A stretch of 64,000 nt of DNA from Candidatus Lambdaproteobacteria bacterium RIFOXYD2_FULL_56_26 (GCA_001783715.1 MFNF01000001.1:372001-436000), one strand, 5' to 3'. Shown: positions 34,652 to 47,769, counted from the stretch's first letter. A program made the numbers and translations. The notes: generated by a model not told the origin, from the sequence alone.

Positions 34652-36351
34652 CAAGGTTTTACCACCACTGTCAGGTCCAGACCCTTGGGCATGTCAATGG
34701 TCTTGGTTTGGTTGCCTTTGACCCCCGAGGCCGCCAGCATCATCACCCCCGAATAGGCCGGCATACTCGACATCGCCGTCCCGAGGTTGCTGGAGGTGTA
34801 GATAGTAGGCCCGGTGCCGTAGTTGAAGAAATTGATGGAACCCAGGCTGTAGGTCAGGGCTCCATAGGTCGAAGTAAAGGCCGCACCGGTGTTGAAGATG
34901 TAAGGTGCCAGGTTGTCGGTCCGGCTGGAAAGCAGCACCGCCGCCCAGAACTTTTTGAGCAGGCTGGGGTAGGTCTCGGTGTAGCCCAAGCTGGCCAGGG
35001 CGTTGACCACAGTAGTGGTATCATCGCCGTCGGTGACCATCAACTGGTGGGCCAATTTGGCACCGCCAAAGTTCCGGGCCAACCAAGCCCCAAAGGCGTA
35101 GTTGATCGAATACCGGGCCAGCACGTAACTGTCGTTGGCCCAATAGGCTTGGGAAATGTAGGGGTAGGTGTTAAACAGGGAGGGTCGGCCGTCCTGGTTG
35201 TTGGCCGAACCGGCCGTGTAGTCCGAATAGGTCACCCCCCGAGGGCCATTGACCAGGATCTTGTCGGCCACCAGATCTTCTGTCATCATGGACATCATCT
35301 CATGGATCCAGGAATTGCTGGAAGTAGAGCTGGTGCCGAGCAACACGTTCTTTTGGTAAAAGTGGATCATGTGCTGGAACTCATGGGCCAAAGTGGCCAC
35401 CATCTCCGCCGGCCAGTAGTCGAGCACCCCCCAGGTGGTCCCTTCTTTGGTCGCAGTCAGTATCGAGTCCATGTAAAACAGCAACCGTTGGTTGGAAAAG
35501 GACACGCTGGTGCTCAGGTAATTGTCCTTGCTGTAAAAAAAGCCCAGAATCCCGCCGGTGGTTGAGTTGTCGTTGCTGATGTCGTAAAAAAGGATATCGA
35601 TGCTGGTTTTGGCGGTCGAAGGGATCAGGTTGGAATAGGTCTGGGTTCCCCAGGGCTCCCCATAAAGGTTGGTCACCCAATCGTAGATGTCGTTGTTGGC
35701 CCCGGTGGTTAGGAACTTGTCGCCCAGGGCATCAACCATCGCTTGGGTCATGCAGTTGGCCTTGACGCAACCGGTCCAGCTGTCGTTGGCCACCCAAAGG
35801 TTGACCGTCACGGTGCCATCGGTCTTGATCGCCCGTAGGGTTGCCGCTGCGGTCTCCGAATTGCTTTCGGTGTAGAAGGTAAAGGTATCCCCAACCGCCG
35901 AGCGCAAGGGAGCGGTCGCCTGCTGGGATGCCGTCGTACCTTTGTACATGGGGGGAGGACTGGCGTTGTAGGCGGTGATCTCCGAGGTGCCCCGGAGGCC
36001 GATTTGGTGTGCCTTGGCGTAGGCCTCAAGGTTGGGACCCAGGTCGGGGGTCTCCATTGTCTGGGCCAAGGGGGCCGGTGAGCCTACGGTTTGCCCGTAG
36101 CTGGGGGTTCCGCTGACCGCACTGGAATTGGGGTTGGTGAAAATGTAATACAAGTCTGCGGTGGTATCGCCCAGCGCTTGGGTGTGTTTGAAGGGCGAAC
36201 CTCCGGCGATGTCCACATGGGTCACGCTGCCCGAACCGCTGGTCGGGGGGGCAATGGTGGAGATGGTGTCTTTGTTGCTCTTGACAACTTCCTTGCAGCC
36301 CACCAGAAAAACCAGTCCCAGACAGGCGAAGGCAATTTTTTTTGTTACCAT
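34651..36351 (-). CDS. Lipoprotein metallopeptidase (M30/hyicolysin-like)
   Basis: A 566-aa lipoprotein (lipobox LVGC, Cys19) with zinc motif HEFQH at 323-327 in the context LAHEFQHMIHF, and a following SWIHEMMSMMTEDL segment that may hold the third ligand. This resembles the HExxH context of M30 neutral peptidases. The region after the signal is Ser/Thr/Gly-rich, a surface linker. Secreted or surface proteolysis is likely. It heads a transcription unit with a perfect-consensus promoter (36389-36418) and a strong GGAGC-type leader. Confidence 0.75.
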   Translation of the reverse strand: MVTKKIAFACLGLVFLVGCKEVVKSNKDTISTIAPPTSGSGSVTHVDIAGGSPFKHTQALGDTTADLYYIFTNPNSSAVSGTPSYGQTVGSPAPLAQTMETPDLGPNLEAYAKAHQIGLRGTSEITAYNASPPPMYKGTTASQQATAPLRSAVGDTFTFYTESNSETAAATLRAIKTDGTVTVNLWVANDSWTGCVKANCMTQAMVDALGDKFLTTGANNDIYDWVTNLYGEPWGTQTYSNLIPSTAKTSIDILFYDISNDNSTTGGILGFFYSKDNYLSTSVSFSNQRLLFYMDSILTATKEGTTWGVLDYWPAEMVATLAHEFQHMIHFYQKNVLLGTSSTSSNSWIHEMMSMMTEDLVADKILVNGPRGVTYSDYTAGSANNQDGRPSLFNTYPYISQAYWANDSYVLARYSINYAFGAWLARNFGGAKLAHQLMVTDGDDTTTVVNALASLGYTETYPSLLKKFWAAVLLSSRTDNLAPYIFNTGAAFTSTYGALTYSLGSINFFNYGTGPTIYTSSNLGTAMSSMPAYSGVMMLAASGVKGNQTKTIDMPKGLDLTVVVKP

Positions 36352-36388
36352 GCTCCCTTTTGCTCCAAATTTACGGCCAATTTGTTGG

Positions 36389-36418
36389 ATTATAGCGACA
36401 GTGCCTTGTCACTGTCAA
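36389..36418 (-). promoter_or_regulatory. Perfect-consensus sigma-70 promoter with embedded inverted repeat
   Basis: On the minus strand TTGACA (36418-36413), an 18-bp spacer and TATAAT (36394-36389): both boxes match consensus at every base. The -35/spacer region contains a perfect inverted repeat GACAGTG-N6-CACTGTC (36397-36416), placed where a repressor dimer would block RNA polymerase. The predicted start lies about 30 bp before the M30 peptidase ATG. It is the best sigma-70 promoter I saw in the window. Confidence 0.8.
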
Positions 36419-36427
36419 AGCCTTGCT

Positions 36428-37102
36428 TTACCGCCCCCCAAAGATGGCGCTGCCGATCCTTAAAATCGTTGCCCCTTCTTCGAGCGCCCAGCGCCAATCC
36501 CAGGACATGCCCATAGACAGCTGGTCCATCTGAGCCTGGAGCCCCAAAGTGGAGCGGGTTTTTTCCAGCAATTCTCGGAGTTGGGCAAAGATTTTTTTGT
36601 TGCCCCCTTCGTCCAGGTTCGGGTGACCAATGGTCATCAACCCTTTTAGCTCCAACCCCGGTAAGTCCAGGAGGGACTCGCAAAAAGGGGCCAACTGGTC
36701 AAAACGGGTGATCCCCGACTTGCTGTCTTCCAAGGACAGGTTGAGTTGGACCAGGACCTTGATCCTCACTCCCTTTTCTTGGGCCTTTTGGCTGAGCAAT
36801 TGGGCCACGTCCAGCCGTTCCAGGCTGTGGACCCAACCGAACAAACCGGGGCAGGCCTTGGCCTTGTTTTTCTGTAAGGGACCAATCAAGTGGAATTCAG
36901 CCCCCGCAGGCATTTGGGGCTTTTTTTCCAAAGCCTCTTGGACCCGGTTTTCCCCAAACTGGGTTTGACCGGCGGCGAAGGCTTCCAGTAAAAGAGGGAG
37001 GGGTTTGGTTTTGGAGACCGCCAGCAAGGTGACGGGGCGGCCCGAAGCCGCCGCCTGGATTTGCGCCTGAAGTTGGGCTAGGTTCTGTGCAACCGAGCCC
37101 AT
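36428..37102 (-). CDS. PLP homeostasis protein, YggS/PROSC family
   Basis: A 224-aa alanine-racemase-N-terminal-fold protein that binds PLP and buffers vitamin B6 and amino-acid metabolism. The PLP lysine is in LLAVSKTKP (about 26-34), with FGENRVQEALEK, FHLIGPLQKNKAK, GLMTIGH and the C-terminal LSMGMSWDWRWALEEGATILRIGSAIFG completing the family signature. ATG 37102 lies 4 bp after the fabF stop; the longer frame would overlap fabF. Confidence 0.92.
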   Translation of the reverse strand: MGSVAQNLAQLQAQIQAAASGRPVTLLAVSKTKPLPLLLEAFAAGQTQFGENRVQEALEKKPQMPAGAEFHLIGPLQKNKAKACPGLFGWVHSLERLDVAQLLSQKAQEKGVRIKVLVQLNLSLEDSKSGITRFDQLAPFCESLLDLPGLELKGLMTIGHPNLDEGGNKKIFAQLRELLEKTRSTLGLQAQMDQLSMGMSWDWRWALEEGATILRIGSAIFGGR

Positions 37103-37106
37103 CAGG

Positions 37107-38339
37107 TCAGACCTTCTTGAAGACCAAGGTGGCGTTGGTGCCGCCGAAGCCAAAGCTGTTGGACATAGCCGCCCGAATCGCTCGGTGTTTGCCTTGGTTG
37201 GGAGTGATGTCCAAGTCACATGCCGGGTCCAGGTTTTCAACGTTGATGGTCGGGGGAATGAAGCCCTCTTGCATCGCCTTGAGGGTAATCACCGCCTCCA
37301 ATCCACCGGCGGCACCCAAAAGGTGACCGGTCATGGATTTGGAACTGCTGATCGACACCTTTTTGGCGGCTTCCTCCCCAAAGGCCAGCTTGATGGCGTT
37401 CAGTTCGTTGATGTCCCCGGCGGGAGTCGAGGTGCCGTGAGCGTTGACGTAGTCGATGTCCAAGGGGCTCAAACCGGCATCCTTCAAAGCCATGGTCATC
37501 GCCCTGGCAGGACCTTCGGTGGACGGAGAGGTGATGTGGTAGGCATCGGAGCTAAAACCGTAGCCCACCAATTCGCCGTAAATCTTGGCTCCCCTGGCTT
37601 TGGCGTACTCCATTTCTTCCAAAATCAGGATCCCGCAGCCTTCGGAAAGGACGAAGCCGTCCCGGCCTTGGTCGTAGGGCCGACTTGCCTTGGTGGGTTC
37701 ATCGTTGTGCCGAGAAAGCGCCTTCATGGCACCAAAGCCGCCAATCGCCAATTCACAAATCGCCGCTTCGGTCCCGCCGACGATCATCGCCTTGGCATCG
37801 CCCCGCTCGATGATCCTAGCAGCATCGCCGATGCTGTGGTTGGCCGAGCTACAAGCGCTGGTGGTGGTAGCATTGTACCCTTTAGCGCCGTACTCAATGG
37901 AAACATAGCCGGAGGCCATGTTGGAAATGGTCATGGGGATAAAAAACGGGGTCACCCGGCTGGGTCCCCGGTCCCGGATCACATAAGAATATTCCTGGAT
38001 GTTCGGCAAACCGCCGATCCCCACCCCAATGGAAACCCCGACCTCAAAGGCGTTGGCTTCGTCGATCACCAGCCCCGAGTCGGCCATTGCTTCCTTGGCG
38101 GCGGCCATGGCGTAATGGATGAAAACATCCATCTTTTTGATTTCTTTCTTCTCGATGAACTGCTCGGGATCAAAGCCTTTGATTTCCCCGGCAATTTGAG
38201 TGGTATAGGCAGAGGCATCAAACTTGGTGATCTTGGAAATCCCGCTGATCCCGTTTTTGATGTTCTGCCAATTCTCGGCAACCGTGTTCCCGCAAGGGCT
38301 AATGGCACCAAGGCCAGTGACGGCGATGCGTTTTCTCAT
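37107..38339 (-). CDS. fabF: 3-oxoacyl-ACP synthase II
   Basis: Condensing enzyme of type II fatty-acid synthesis: malonyl-ACP plus acyl-ACP to 3-oxoacyl-ACP. The protein has 410 aa. The catalytic triad is Cys163 (TTSACSSANHSIG), a His in VNAHGTSTPAGD and a His in KSMTGHLLGAAGG. ATG 38339 is preferred because MRKRIAVTGLG is the family start; the 14-residue extension falls in the gap after acpP. It follows acpP by 55 bp in the canonical fab order. Confidence 0.96.
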   Translation of the reverse strand: MRKRIAVTGLGAISPCGNTVAENWQNIKNGISGISKITKFDASAYTTQIAGEIKGFDPEQFIEKKEIKKMDVFIHYAMAAAKEAMADSGLVIDEANAFEVGVSIGVGIGGLPNIQEYSYVIRDRGPSRVTPFFIPMTISNMASGYVSIEYGAKGYNATTTSACSSANHSIGDAARIIERGDAKAMIVGGTEAAICELAIGGFGAMKALSRHNDEPTKASRPYDQGRDGFVLSEGCGILILEEMEYAKARGAKIYGELVGYGFSSDAYHITSPSTEGPARAMTMALKDAGLSPLDIDYVNAHGTSTPAGDINELNAIKLAFGEEAAKKVSISSSKSMTGHLLGAAGGLEAVITLKAMQEGFIPPTINVENLDPACDLDITPNQGKHRAIRAAMSNSFGFGGTNATLVFKKV

Positions 38340-38394
38340 ATCGCTTTCGGGAAGAAAGAGTTTTTTGAGTGGGCTCCCCAAAGGAGCCCCGGTC

Positions 38395-38631
38395 TTAACC
38401 TAAAGCGGCTTCGATATGGGTGATCGCAGCGTTGACAGTGGTGATCTTCTCGGCTTCGTCGTCAGGGATCTCCAAACCAAATTCCTCTTCAAAGGCCATC
38501 ACCAATTCAACGGTATCCAAGGAGTCTGCGCCCAGATCGTCGATGAAGCTGGAATTGTCTTTGACATCTTCTTCAGCAACACCCAGTTGTTCGACAATAA
38601 TTTTTTTCACTCTTGCTGCAACGTCGCTCAT
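38395..38631 (-). CDS. acpP: Acyl carrier protein
   Basis: A 78-aa acidic four-helix protein. Ser37 in [10 protein letters not shown] is the phosphopantetheine attachment site. It carries growing acyl chains between the Fab enzymes. ATG 38631 gives the standard length. It lies between fabG (115 bp upstream, with a TTGACA box and an inverted repeat) and fabF. Confidence 0.97.
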   Translation of the reverse strand: MSDVAARVKKIIVEQLGVAEEDVKDNSSFIDDLGADSLDTVELVMAFEEEFGLEIPDDEAEKITTVNAAITHIEAALG

Positions 38632-38689
38632 GAGCCTTCTCCAATGGATTTGTGGTTGTCGCCGGTGTTGGTTCCCCATACACCAAGCG

Positions 38690-38724
38690 GGGTAAGTTTC
38701 TTACGGAAGGAGGTACCTTGTCAA
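38690..38724 (-). promoter_or_regulatory. Candidate internal promoter/operator for acpP
   Basis: On the minus strand a consensus TTGACA (38724-38719) is followed about 15 bp later by a perfect inverted repeat GTAAG-AAA-CTTAC (near 38690-38702), which falls where the -10 would be. The -10 itself is poor (GAAACT at 18 bp). It may be an operator-controlled acpP promoter. Confidence 0.35.
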
Positions 38725-38746
38725 ACCCTTTTGGGGGGCTTGGAAA

Positions 38747-39487
38747 TTAGTACATCCCGCCGTTGATGTGCAAGACCGTACCGTTGACGTAATCGGCCAG
38801 CGGACTGGCCAAAAACAACACCCCTCCGGCAATGTCGGCGGCGGTGCCCAGTCGTTTGAGCGGGATCTGTTCCAACAGGGTTTGTTTTTGGGCTTCCGAA
38901 AGTTCCTCGGTCATGTCGGTGGCGATGAAGCCGGGGGCTATGGCGTTGCAAGTGATGTTGCGAGCCGCCACCTCCTTGGCCAGGGACTTGGTGAACCCGA
39001 TCACCGCCGCCTTGGTCGAGGCGTAGTTCACCTGGCCGGGGTTGCCGGTGGAACCGACCACCGAACCGATGTTGATGATCCGTCCGTACTTGGCCTTCAA
39101 CATCGGCTTGATCACCGCCTTGGTGACATTAAAGATGCCGGTCAGGTTGGTGTTGATCACTTGGCCCCAGTCTTCCTCGCTCATTTTGAGGAACAGTTGG
39201 TCTTTGGTGATCCCGGCGTTGTTGACTAAAATGTCGATCTTGCCCAGGTGGGCCAAGGCCTTTTCCACCAGCGCCGCAGATTCCGCAAAGCTGGCCACGT
39301 CCGCCCCGATTCCGTAGGCGGTAATCCCTCTGGCGGCCAGTTCCTCGACGGCGGCCTGGGCCGTGGCTTCGGTCCGGCCACTGAAAACGACCTTGGCCCC
39401 TGCTTGGGCCAAGGCTTCCACGATCCCACGGCCGATCCCGCGGGTTCCGCCGGTGACCAGGGCGGTTTTGCTGCTCAAATCAATCAT
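38747..39487 (-). CDS. fabG: 3-oxoacyl-ACP reductase
   Basis: A 246-aa short-chain dehydrogenase that reduces 3-oxoacyl-ACP with NADPH. Cofactor loop TGGTRGIGRG (12-21), NNAG (89-92), catalytic Ser142, Tyr155 and Lys159 (GSVVGSTGNPGQVNYASTK). The C-terminal AIAPGFIATDMTEEL and PLADYVNGTVLHINGGMY are typical of FabG. It lies 26 bp after fabD. Confidence 0.96.
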   Translation of the reverse strand: MIDLSSKTALVTGGTRGIGRGIVEALAQAGAKVVFSGRTEATAQAAVEELAARGITAYGIGADVASFAESAALVEKALAHLGKIDILVNNAGITKDQLFLKMSEEDWGQVINTNLTGIFNVTKAVIKPMLKAKYGRIINIGSVVGSTGNPGQVNYASTKAAVIGFTKSLAKEVAARNITCNAIAPGFIATDMTEELSEAQKQTLLEQIPLKRLGTAADIAGGVLFLASPLADYVNGTVLHINGGMY

Positions 39488-39513
39488 CGGCTTCCTTTGG
39501 GTTCAGGTTGGAT

Positions 39514-40437
39514 TTAGAGATAAGGTTGGAGCTGTTCTTTGAGGGCTTCCAACTCGCCCAGACCGGAGAACCCCAGGCAGGGGACGGTTTTGTCGATCCG
39601 CTTGGCCATCCCGGCGAGGACCTTGCCTTCGCCAAACTCCACCAAACCCTTTACGCCTTGGGCGACCATCTTGTGCACCCCGCTTTCCCAACGGACCGGA
39701 GCGGTCACCTGCAAGACCAGGGAGGGCAAAAAGTCCTCCGCTCGGTTCAGGGCCTTGTTTTCCGCATTGGTCATCACCGGGACAACGGCATCGTGGAAGG
39801 CCAAGGTTTTCAGCTTTTCCGCCAGCTTTGCCGCTGCGGGGGCCATCAAGGGGGAATGGAAGGGGGCGCTGACTTCCAAAAGCTTGCCTTTGGCCCGGCC
39901 CAACACCCGCTTAACCGCTTCCGCATCCCCGGAGATCACGATTTGCCCTTGGCAGTTGTAGTTCGCCGGGGCGACAAACTGCCCCTTTGCTTCTTCGGCG
40001 CAGAGGGCTTCCAGTTCCGGGCCTTCCATGCCCAAGACTGCCGCCATGGCCCCCACGCCTACCGGAACCGCTTCTTGCATCGCCAAGCCCCGGTAGTACA
40101 CCGCTTCGACCGCATCCTCAAAGGCCAAGACCCCGGCGGCCACCAAGGCGGAATATTCGCCCAGGCTGTGACCGGCAACAAACAGGGGTTTGACCCCCAG
40201 TTGGCTGGAGAGGATTTGGTAGGCAATCGAAGAGACTGTCAGAATGGCCGGTTGGGCAAACTGGGTCAAGGTCAAGGTCTCCACCGGACCTTCCAAACAA
40301 AGTTTTTTGAGGTCGAAGCCCAGCCGCTCGTTGGCCCGGTTGAACAGTTCCACCCCGGTGGGGTGGTCCAAAAAAGACGCTCCCATGCCGGGTTTTTGTG
40401 AACCTTGGCCGGGGAAGACAAAAGCGAGTTGGCTCAT
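39514..40437 (-). CDS. fabD: Malonyl-CoA:ACP transacylase
   Basis: A 307-aa enzyme that charges ACP with malonate. The N-terminal FVFPGQGSQKPGMG, catalytic Ser91 in GHSLGEYSAL, the QxxxV region and the catalytic His in VSAPFHSPLM are all visible. ATG 40437 is the family start; the frame upstream reads through plsX and is rejected. Usually fabH stands between plsX and fabD, but here only 38 bp separate them. Confidence 0.96.
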   Translation of the reverse strand: MSQLAFVFPGQGSQKPGMGASFLDHPTGVELFNRANERLGFDLKKLCLEGPVETLTLTQFAQPAILTVSSIAYQILSSQLGVKPLFVAGHSLGEYSALVAAGVLAFEDAVEAVYYRGLAMQEAVPVGVGAMAAVLGMEGPELEALCAEEAKGQFVAPANYNCQGQIVISGDAEAVKRVLGRAKGKLLEVSAPFHSPLMAPAAAKLAEKLKTLAFHDAVVPVMTNAENKALNRAEDFLPSLVLQVTAPVRWESGVHKMVAQGVKGLVEFGEGKVLAGMAKRIDKTVPCLGFSGLGELEALKEQLQPYL

Positions 40438-40475
40438 GATTTTGGTTCCCTTGGAGCGAAAAGATGGGGTTGGGA

Positions 40476-41489
40476 TTAGGGCAGTTCCGTTTCCAAAATG
40501 TCCCGGGAGGCTTCGATGCTCTCTTGCATCCGCTCGGTCAGTTTGCAGTCCACCGCCCATTGGGCGAACTTGAGGCCGTAAGCAATGGCCTTGGCATCGG
40601 AACTGCCGTGGCAAACCACTCCTACCCCGTTGAGCCCCAACAGCGGCGCACCGCCCCAGGACTGGTAGTCGGTCTTTTGTTTGAGCGCCTTGAAGGCAGG
40701 TTTCATGAACACCGCCCCCAACATGCTCCGTTTGGACTGTTTGACTTCGTAGGCCAAGGATTTCATCATAAACTTGGCCGCCCCCTGGACCGACTTGAGC
40801 AGGACGTTGCCCGCAAAGCCGTCGGTGACCACTACGTCCACCGCCCCGTCAAAAAATTCTTTGCCTTCGATGTTGCCCACAAAGTTGAGTGGCAGCTGTT
40901 TGATCAGCTCAAAGGCCCGTTTGCTCCGCTCGTCGCCCTTGCCTTCTTCCGAACCGATGTTGAGCAGGGCAACCTTGGGTTTGGGGATGTTGTGGATCAC
41001 CCGCATGTAAATCTCGCCCAAGGTGGCGAACTGGGCCAAGTGACCGGGGGTGCAGTCCATGTTGGCCCCTGCGTCCAAGAGCAAAAGCTTGCCGGTCAGA
41101 CTGGGCATCAAGGCGGAGATACAGGGCCGGTCCACCCCTTCGATGGTCCGAAGCACAAACTTGCCCAGGGCCAACATGGCCCCGCTGCTGCCTGCGCTGA
41201 CCACCCCGCCGACCTCTTTGGCCTTGTGCATGTCAAAACAGACCCTCAAGGAGGAGTCTTTTTTGGAGCGCATCGCCTTGACGATCGGCTCGTGCATCTC
41301 GATCACTTCGGAGGCGTGCCGAATCTCAAGCTTGGCGGCATCAAACCGTTTGCCTTCCAGTTCCTTTTTGATCTTCGGCTCATCGCCGACCAAAACGACT
41401 TTGATCCCTTCTTCCATCGCCATCAAGGCTCCGGCGACCGGGTTCTGGGGGTAAAAATCTCCCCCCATCGCATCCAAAGCAATGGCCAT
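40476..41489 (-). CDS. plsX: Phosphate acyltransferase
   Basis: A 337-aa enzyme that converts acyl-ACP to acyl-phosphate for phospholipid synthesis. The N-terminal IALDAMGGDFYPQNPVAGAL is diagnostic, and the HASEVIEMHEPIVKAMRSKKDSS segment and GGAPLLGLNGVGVVCHGSSDAKA near the C-terminus complete the family pattern. It is preceded by rpmF (10 bp) and followed by fabD, the conserved order minus fabH. Confidence 0.96.
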   Translation of the reverse strand: MAIALDAMGGDFYPQNPVAGALMAMEEGIKVVLVGDEPKIKKELEGKRFDAAKLEIRHASEVIEMHEPIVKAMRSKKDSSLRVCFDMHKAKEVGGVVSAGSSGAMLALGKFVLRTIEGVDRPCISALMPSLTGKLLLLDAGANMDCTPGHLAQFATLGEIYMRVIHNIPKPKVALLNIGSEEGKGDERSKRAFELIKQLPLNFVGNIEGKEFFDGAVDVVVTDGFAGNVLLKSVQGAAKFMMKSLAYEVKQSKRSMLGAVFMKPAFKALKQKTDYQSWGGAPLLGLNGVGVVCHGSSDAKAIAYGLKFAQWAVDCKLTERMQESIEASRDILETELP

Positions 41490-41499
41490 AGGTTTGGGC

Positions 41500-41679
41500 C
41501 TAAGCCTCGACCTCGACCACCTGTTTGCCTGCGTACTGTCCGCACTTGGGGCAAACCTTGTGGGAAGGGGTCAACTCACCGCAAGCGGGGCAAGGGGTGA
41601 AGTTGATCACCGGCATTTTTTTGTGGTTGCGCCGAGAACGGGTGACCGAGCGGGAAGTTCTTCTTTTGGGTACGGGCAT
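41500..41679 (-). CDS. rpmF: Ribosomal protein bL32 (zinc-binding form)
   Basis: A 59-aa protein read directly on the minus strand. The basic N-terminus MPVPKRRTSRSVTRSRR is the bL32 signature. Four cysteines in two CxxC pairs (Cys30/33 and Cys43/46) mark the zinc-ribbon form. It lies between yceD (11 bp) and plsX (10 bp), the standard bacterial arrangement. ATG 41679 is preceded by a ribosome-binding site containing AGGAGCC. Confidence 0.96.
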   Translation of the reverse strand: MPVPKRRTSRSVTRSRRNHKKMPVINFTPCPACGELTPSHKVCPKCGQYAGKQVVEVEA

Positions 41680-41690
41680 GCTTGGCTCCT

Positions 41691-42209
41691 TTAAGAGTCT
41701 TTGGGGTTAATGAGGTCTTTGAGGACCGCAAATGGGCTATCGGGATTCCACTTGGGGCAAGTGCATTGCCCCAGGTTGAGGTCGCCGCCACAGCGGCCAC
41801 AAAGGCCTAGGCATTCTTCCTGACAAAGGATCTGAAGCGGCAGATCCAAGATCAACTGGTCTTCAAAATAGGTGTCCAGCAGTACCTGGTTTCCGGTAAA
41901 ATAATCCTGGTCCGGGCCTTCCAGGCTAAATTCCTGGTCGTCCGAAGCCGGTTCTTGCGACTCCGATTGGACCAAAAGCAGCTCCAACTCCCCTGTGACC
42001 GGCAGTTCCAAGGGGCGGGTGCAACGATCACAAGTGCAGGCCAAAAGGACTTGGTAGTTCCCCTTGAGCGCCACTTGCTCCCCCTTAAGTTCTATCCGGG
42101 CCCAGGCTCGAATCGGACCGCCGATGGCCCGGCCTTCAAGGCGGGTCAGGGGCGCTTCAAATTCCAGGTCTAAGGGACCCTTCTCCAATTCGGAAAGGCT
42201 GACTTCCAT
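41691..42209 (-). CDS. yceD: DUF177/YceD-family protein
   Basis: A 172-aa protein of the YceD family, which is encoded next to rpmF in most bacteria and is linked to 23S rRNA maturation. The CDRCTRPL motif and the later Cys-rich segment CQEECLGLCGRCGGDLNLGQCTC are typical and suggest a structural zinc site. It is placed 59 bp after scpA and 11 bp before rpmF. Confidence 0.88.
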   Translation of the reverse strand: MEVSLSELEKGPLDLEFEAPLTRLEGRAIGGPIRAWARIELKGEQVALKGNYQVLLACTCDRCTRPLELPVTGELELLLVQSESQEPASDDQEFSLEGPDQDYFTGNQVLLDTYFEDQLILDLPLQILCQEECLGLCGRCGGDLNLGQCTCPKWNPDSPFAVLKDLINPKDS

Positions 42210-42268
42210 AGGTCGAGTGAAATATTGTTTGATAGCGAAGCCTACGGTCCTTTGTCAACGGGCAATCT

Positions 42269-43069
42269 TCAAACTGCGCCAGACTCGCCTGGGTAACTCT
42301 GTTTGAGCCGGGCAAAATTGGGAGTTACATAAAGGTGCAGTTCGGAAAACTGTTCCGCCTGGGTCAAGGTCAAGGCCCCAAATTTGGTCAACTCCAACAC
42401 CGCCAGGAACGACAGGACCACTTCTGGCTTGGCCGGGTCGGGCGGCAACAAGGCGCTGAACCGGCGGTGCTCCTTGGGGCTCAGGCTGCCCAACAGTTCC
42501 AAGACCCGGTCCTTGACGCTGAATTCCTCCCTTGCGACTTGGTGGGGCTTCTTGAAGCCTCGCTTGACCGTGGTCCGGCGGTAGGCCTCCAACAGACGAA
42601 AACTGGTCAGGTCGGTCAACTCCTCCTCAATCTCCTCTTGGGCAAGCTCCAGGTCAAAGGGTCGGGTGAAAAAATCCCGGCCCAGGTGCGGCAGACTGCC
42701 CAGCAAAAGGGAAAGGCGGCGGTTTTCCTGGTAGGCGATCAACTTGCGTTTTAATTCCTCTTCGGGATTCTCCCCTTCCTCTTCGGCGGGCGGCTCCAGG
42801 ATCGGCAGCAAGGCCCTGGATTTGATCAGCACCAAGGTGGAAGCGATGTCCAAAAATTCAAGGGCTACCTCCAGGTCAAAGGACTCCATCAGAAACAAAA
42901 ATTCCTGGTAAGGGGCACAGATCAAGGCCAGCTTGATCTCGTGGATCTCCACCTGGTGCTTTTTGATCAGTTCCAGCAGCAGCGCCAAAGGCCCCTCGAA
43001 CGCCTTTTGCCGGACTTCGAGCAGCTCCAGAAAGTTAAGTTGACCGACCGGGTCGATTTGTTGGGCCAT
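42269..43069 (-). CDS. scpA: Segregation and condensation protein A
   Basis: A 266-aa kleisin that bridges the SMC dimer with ScpB in chromosome condensation. The N-terminal FEGPLALLLELIKKHQVEIHEIKLALI is diagnostic, followed by FLDIASTLVLIKSRALLP, an acidic linker (EEEGENPEEE) and a C-terminal winged-helix segment (VVLSFLAVLELTKFGALTLTQ). scpB is not next to it. It is the first gene of the leftward cluster and is divergent from gltB. Confidence 0.93.
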   Translation of the reverse strand: MAQQIDPVGQLNFLELLEVRQKAFEGPLALLLELIKKHQVEIHEIKLALICAPYQEFLFLMESFDLEVALEFLDIASTLVLIKSRALLPILEPPAEEEGENPEEELKRKLIAYQENRRLSLLLGSLPHLGRDFFTRPFDLELAQEEIEEELTDLTSFRLLEAYRRTTVKRGFKKPHQVAREEFSVKDRVLELLGSLSPKEHRRFSALLPPDPAKPEVVLSFLAVLELTKFGALTLTQAEQFSELHLYVTPNFARLKQSYPGESGAV

Positions 43070-43237
43070 ATTTTCCCTGGGGTTTTGTTATCTCTATCCT
43101 TGAATTGGCTATGCTGTAAAGCCGTTAGACATTGCCCCCCAATATTGATTTACAAGTGCCGAAAAAGCCGTTAAGTTGCTAACTTCGACCAGAGATCGGA
43201 GACATTCTCTCCTTATAAGACCCTGCTACCCTTGACT

Positions 43238-47761
<4,524 letters not shown>

Positions 47762-47769
47762 GGAAGGTT

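Noticed and set aside
37185-38423. A 412-codon plus-strand frame opposite fabF
   Set aside because: Antisense shadow of a clear FabF gene.
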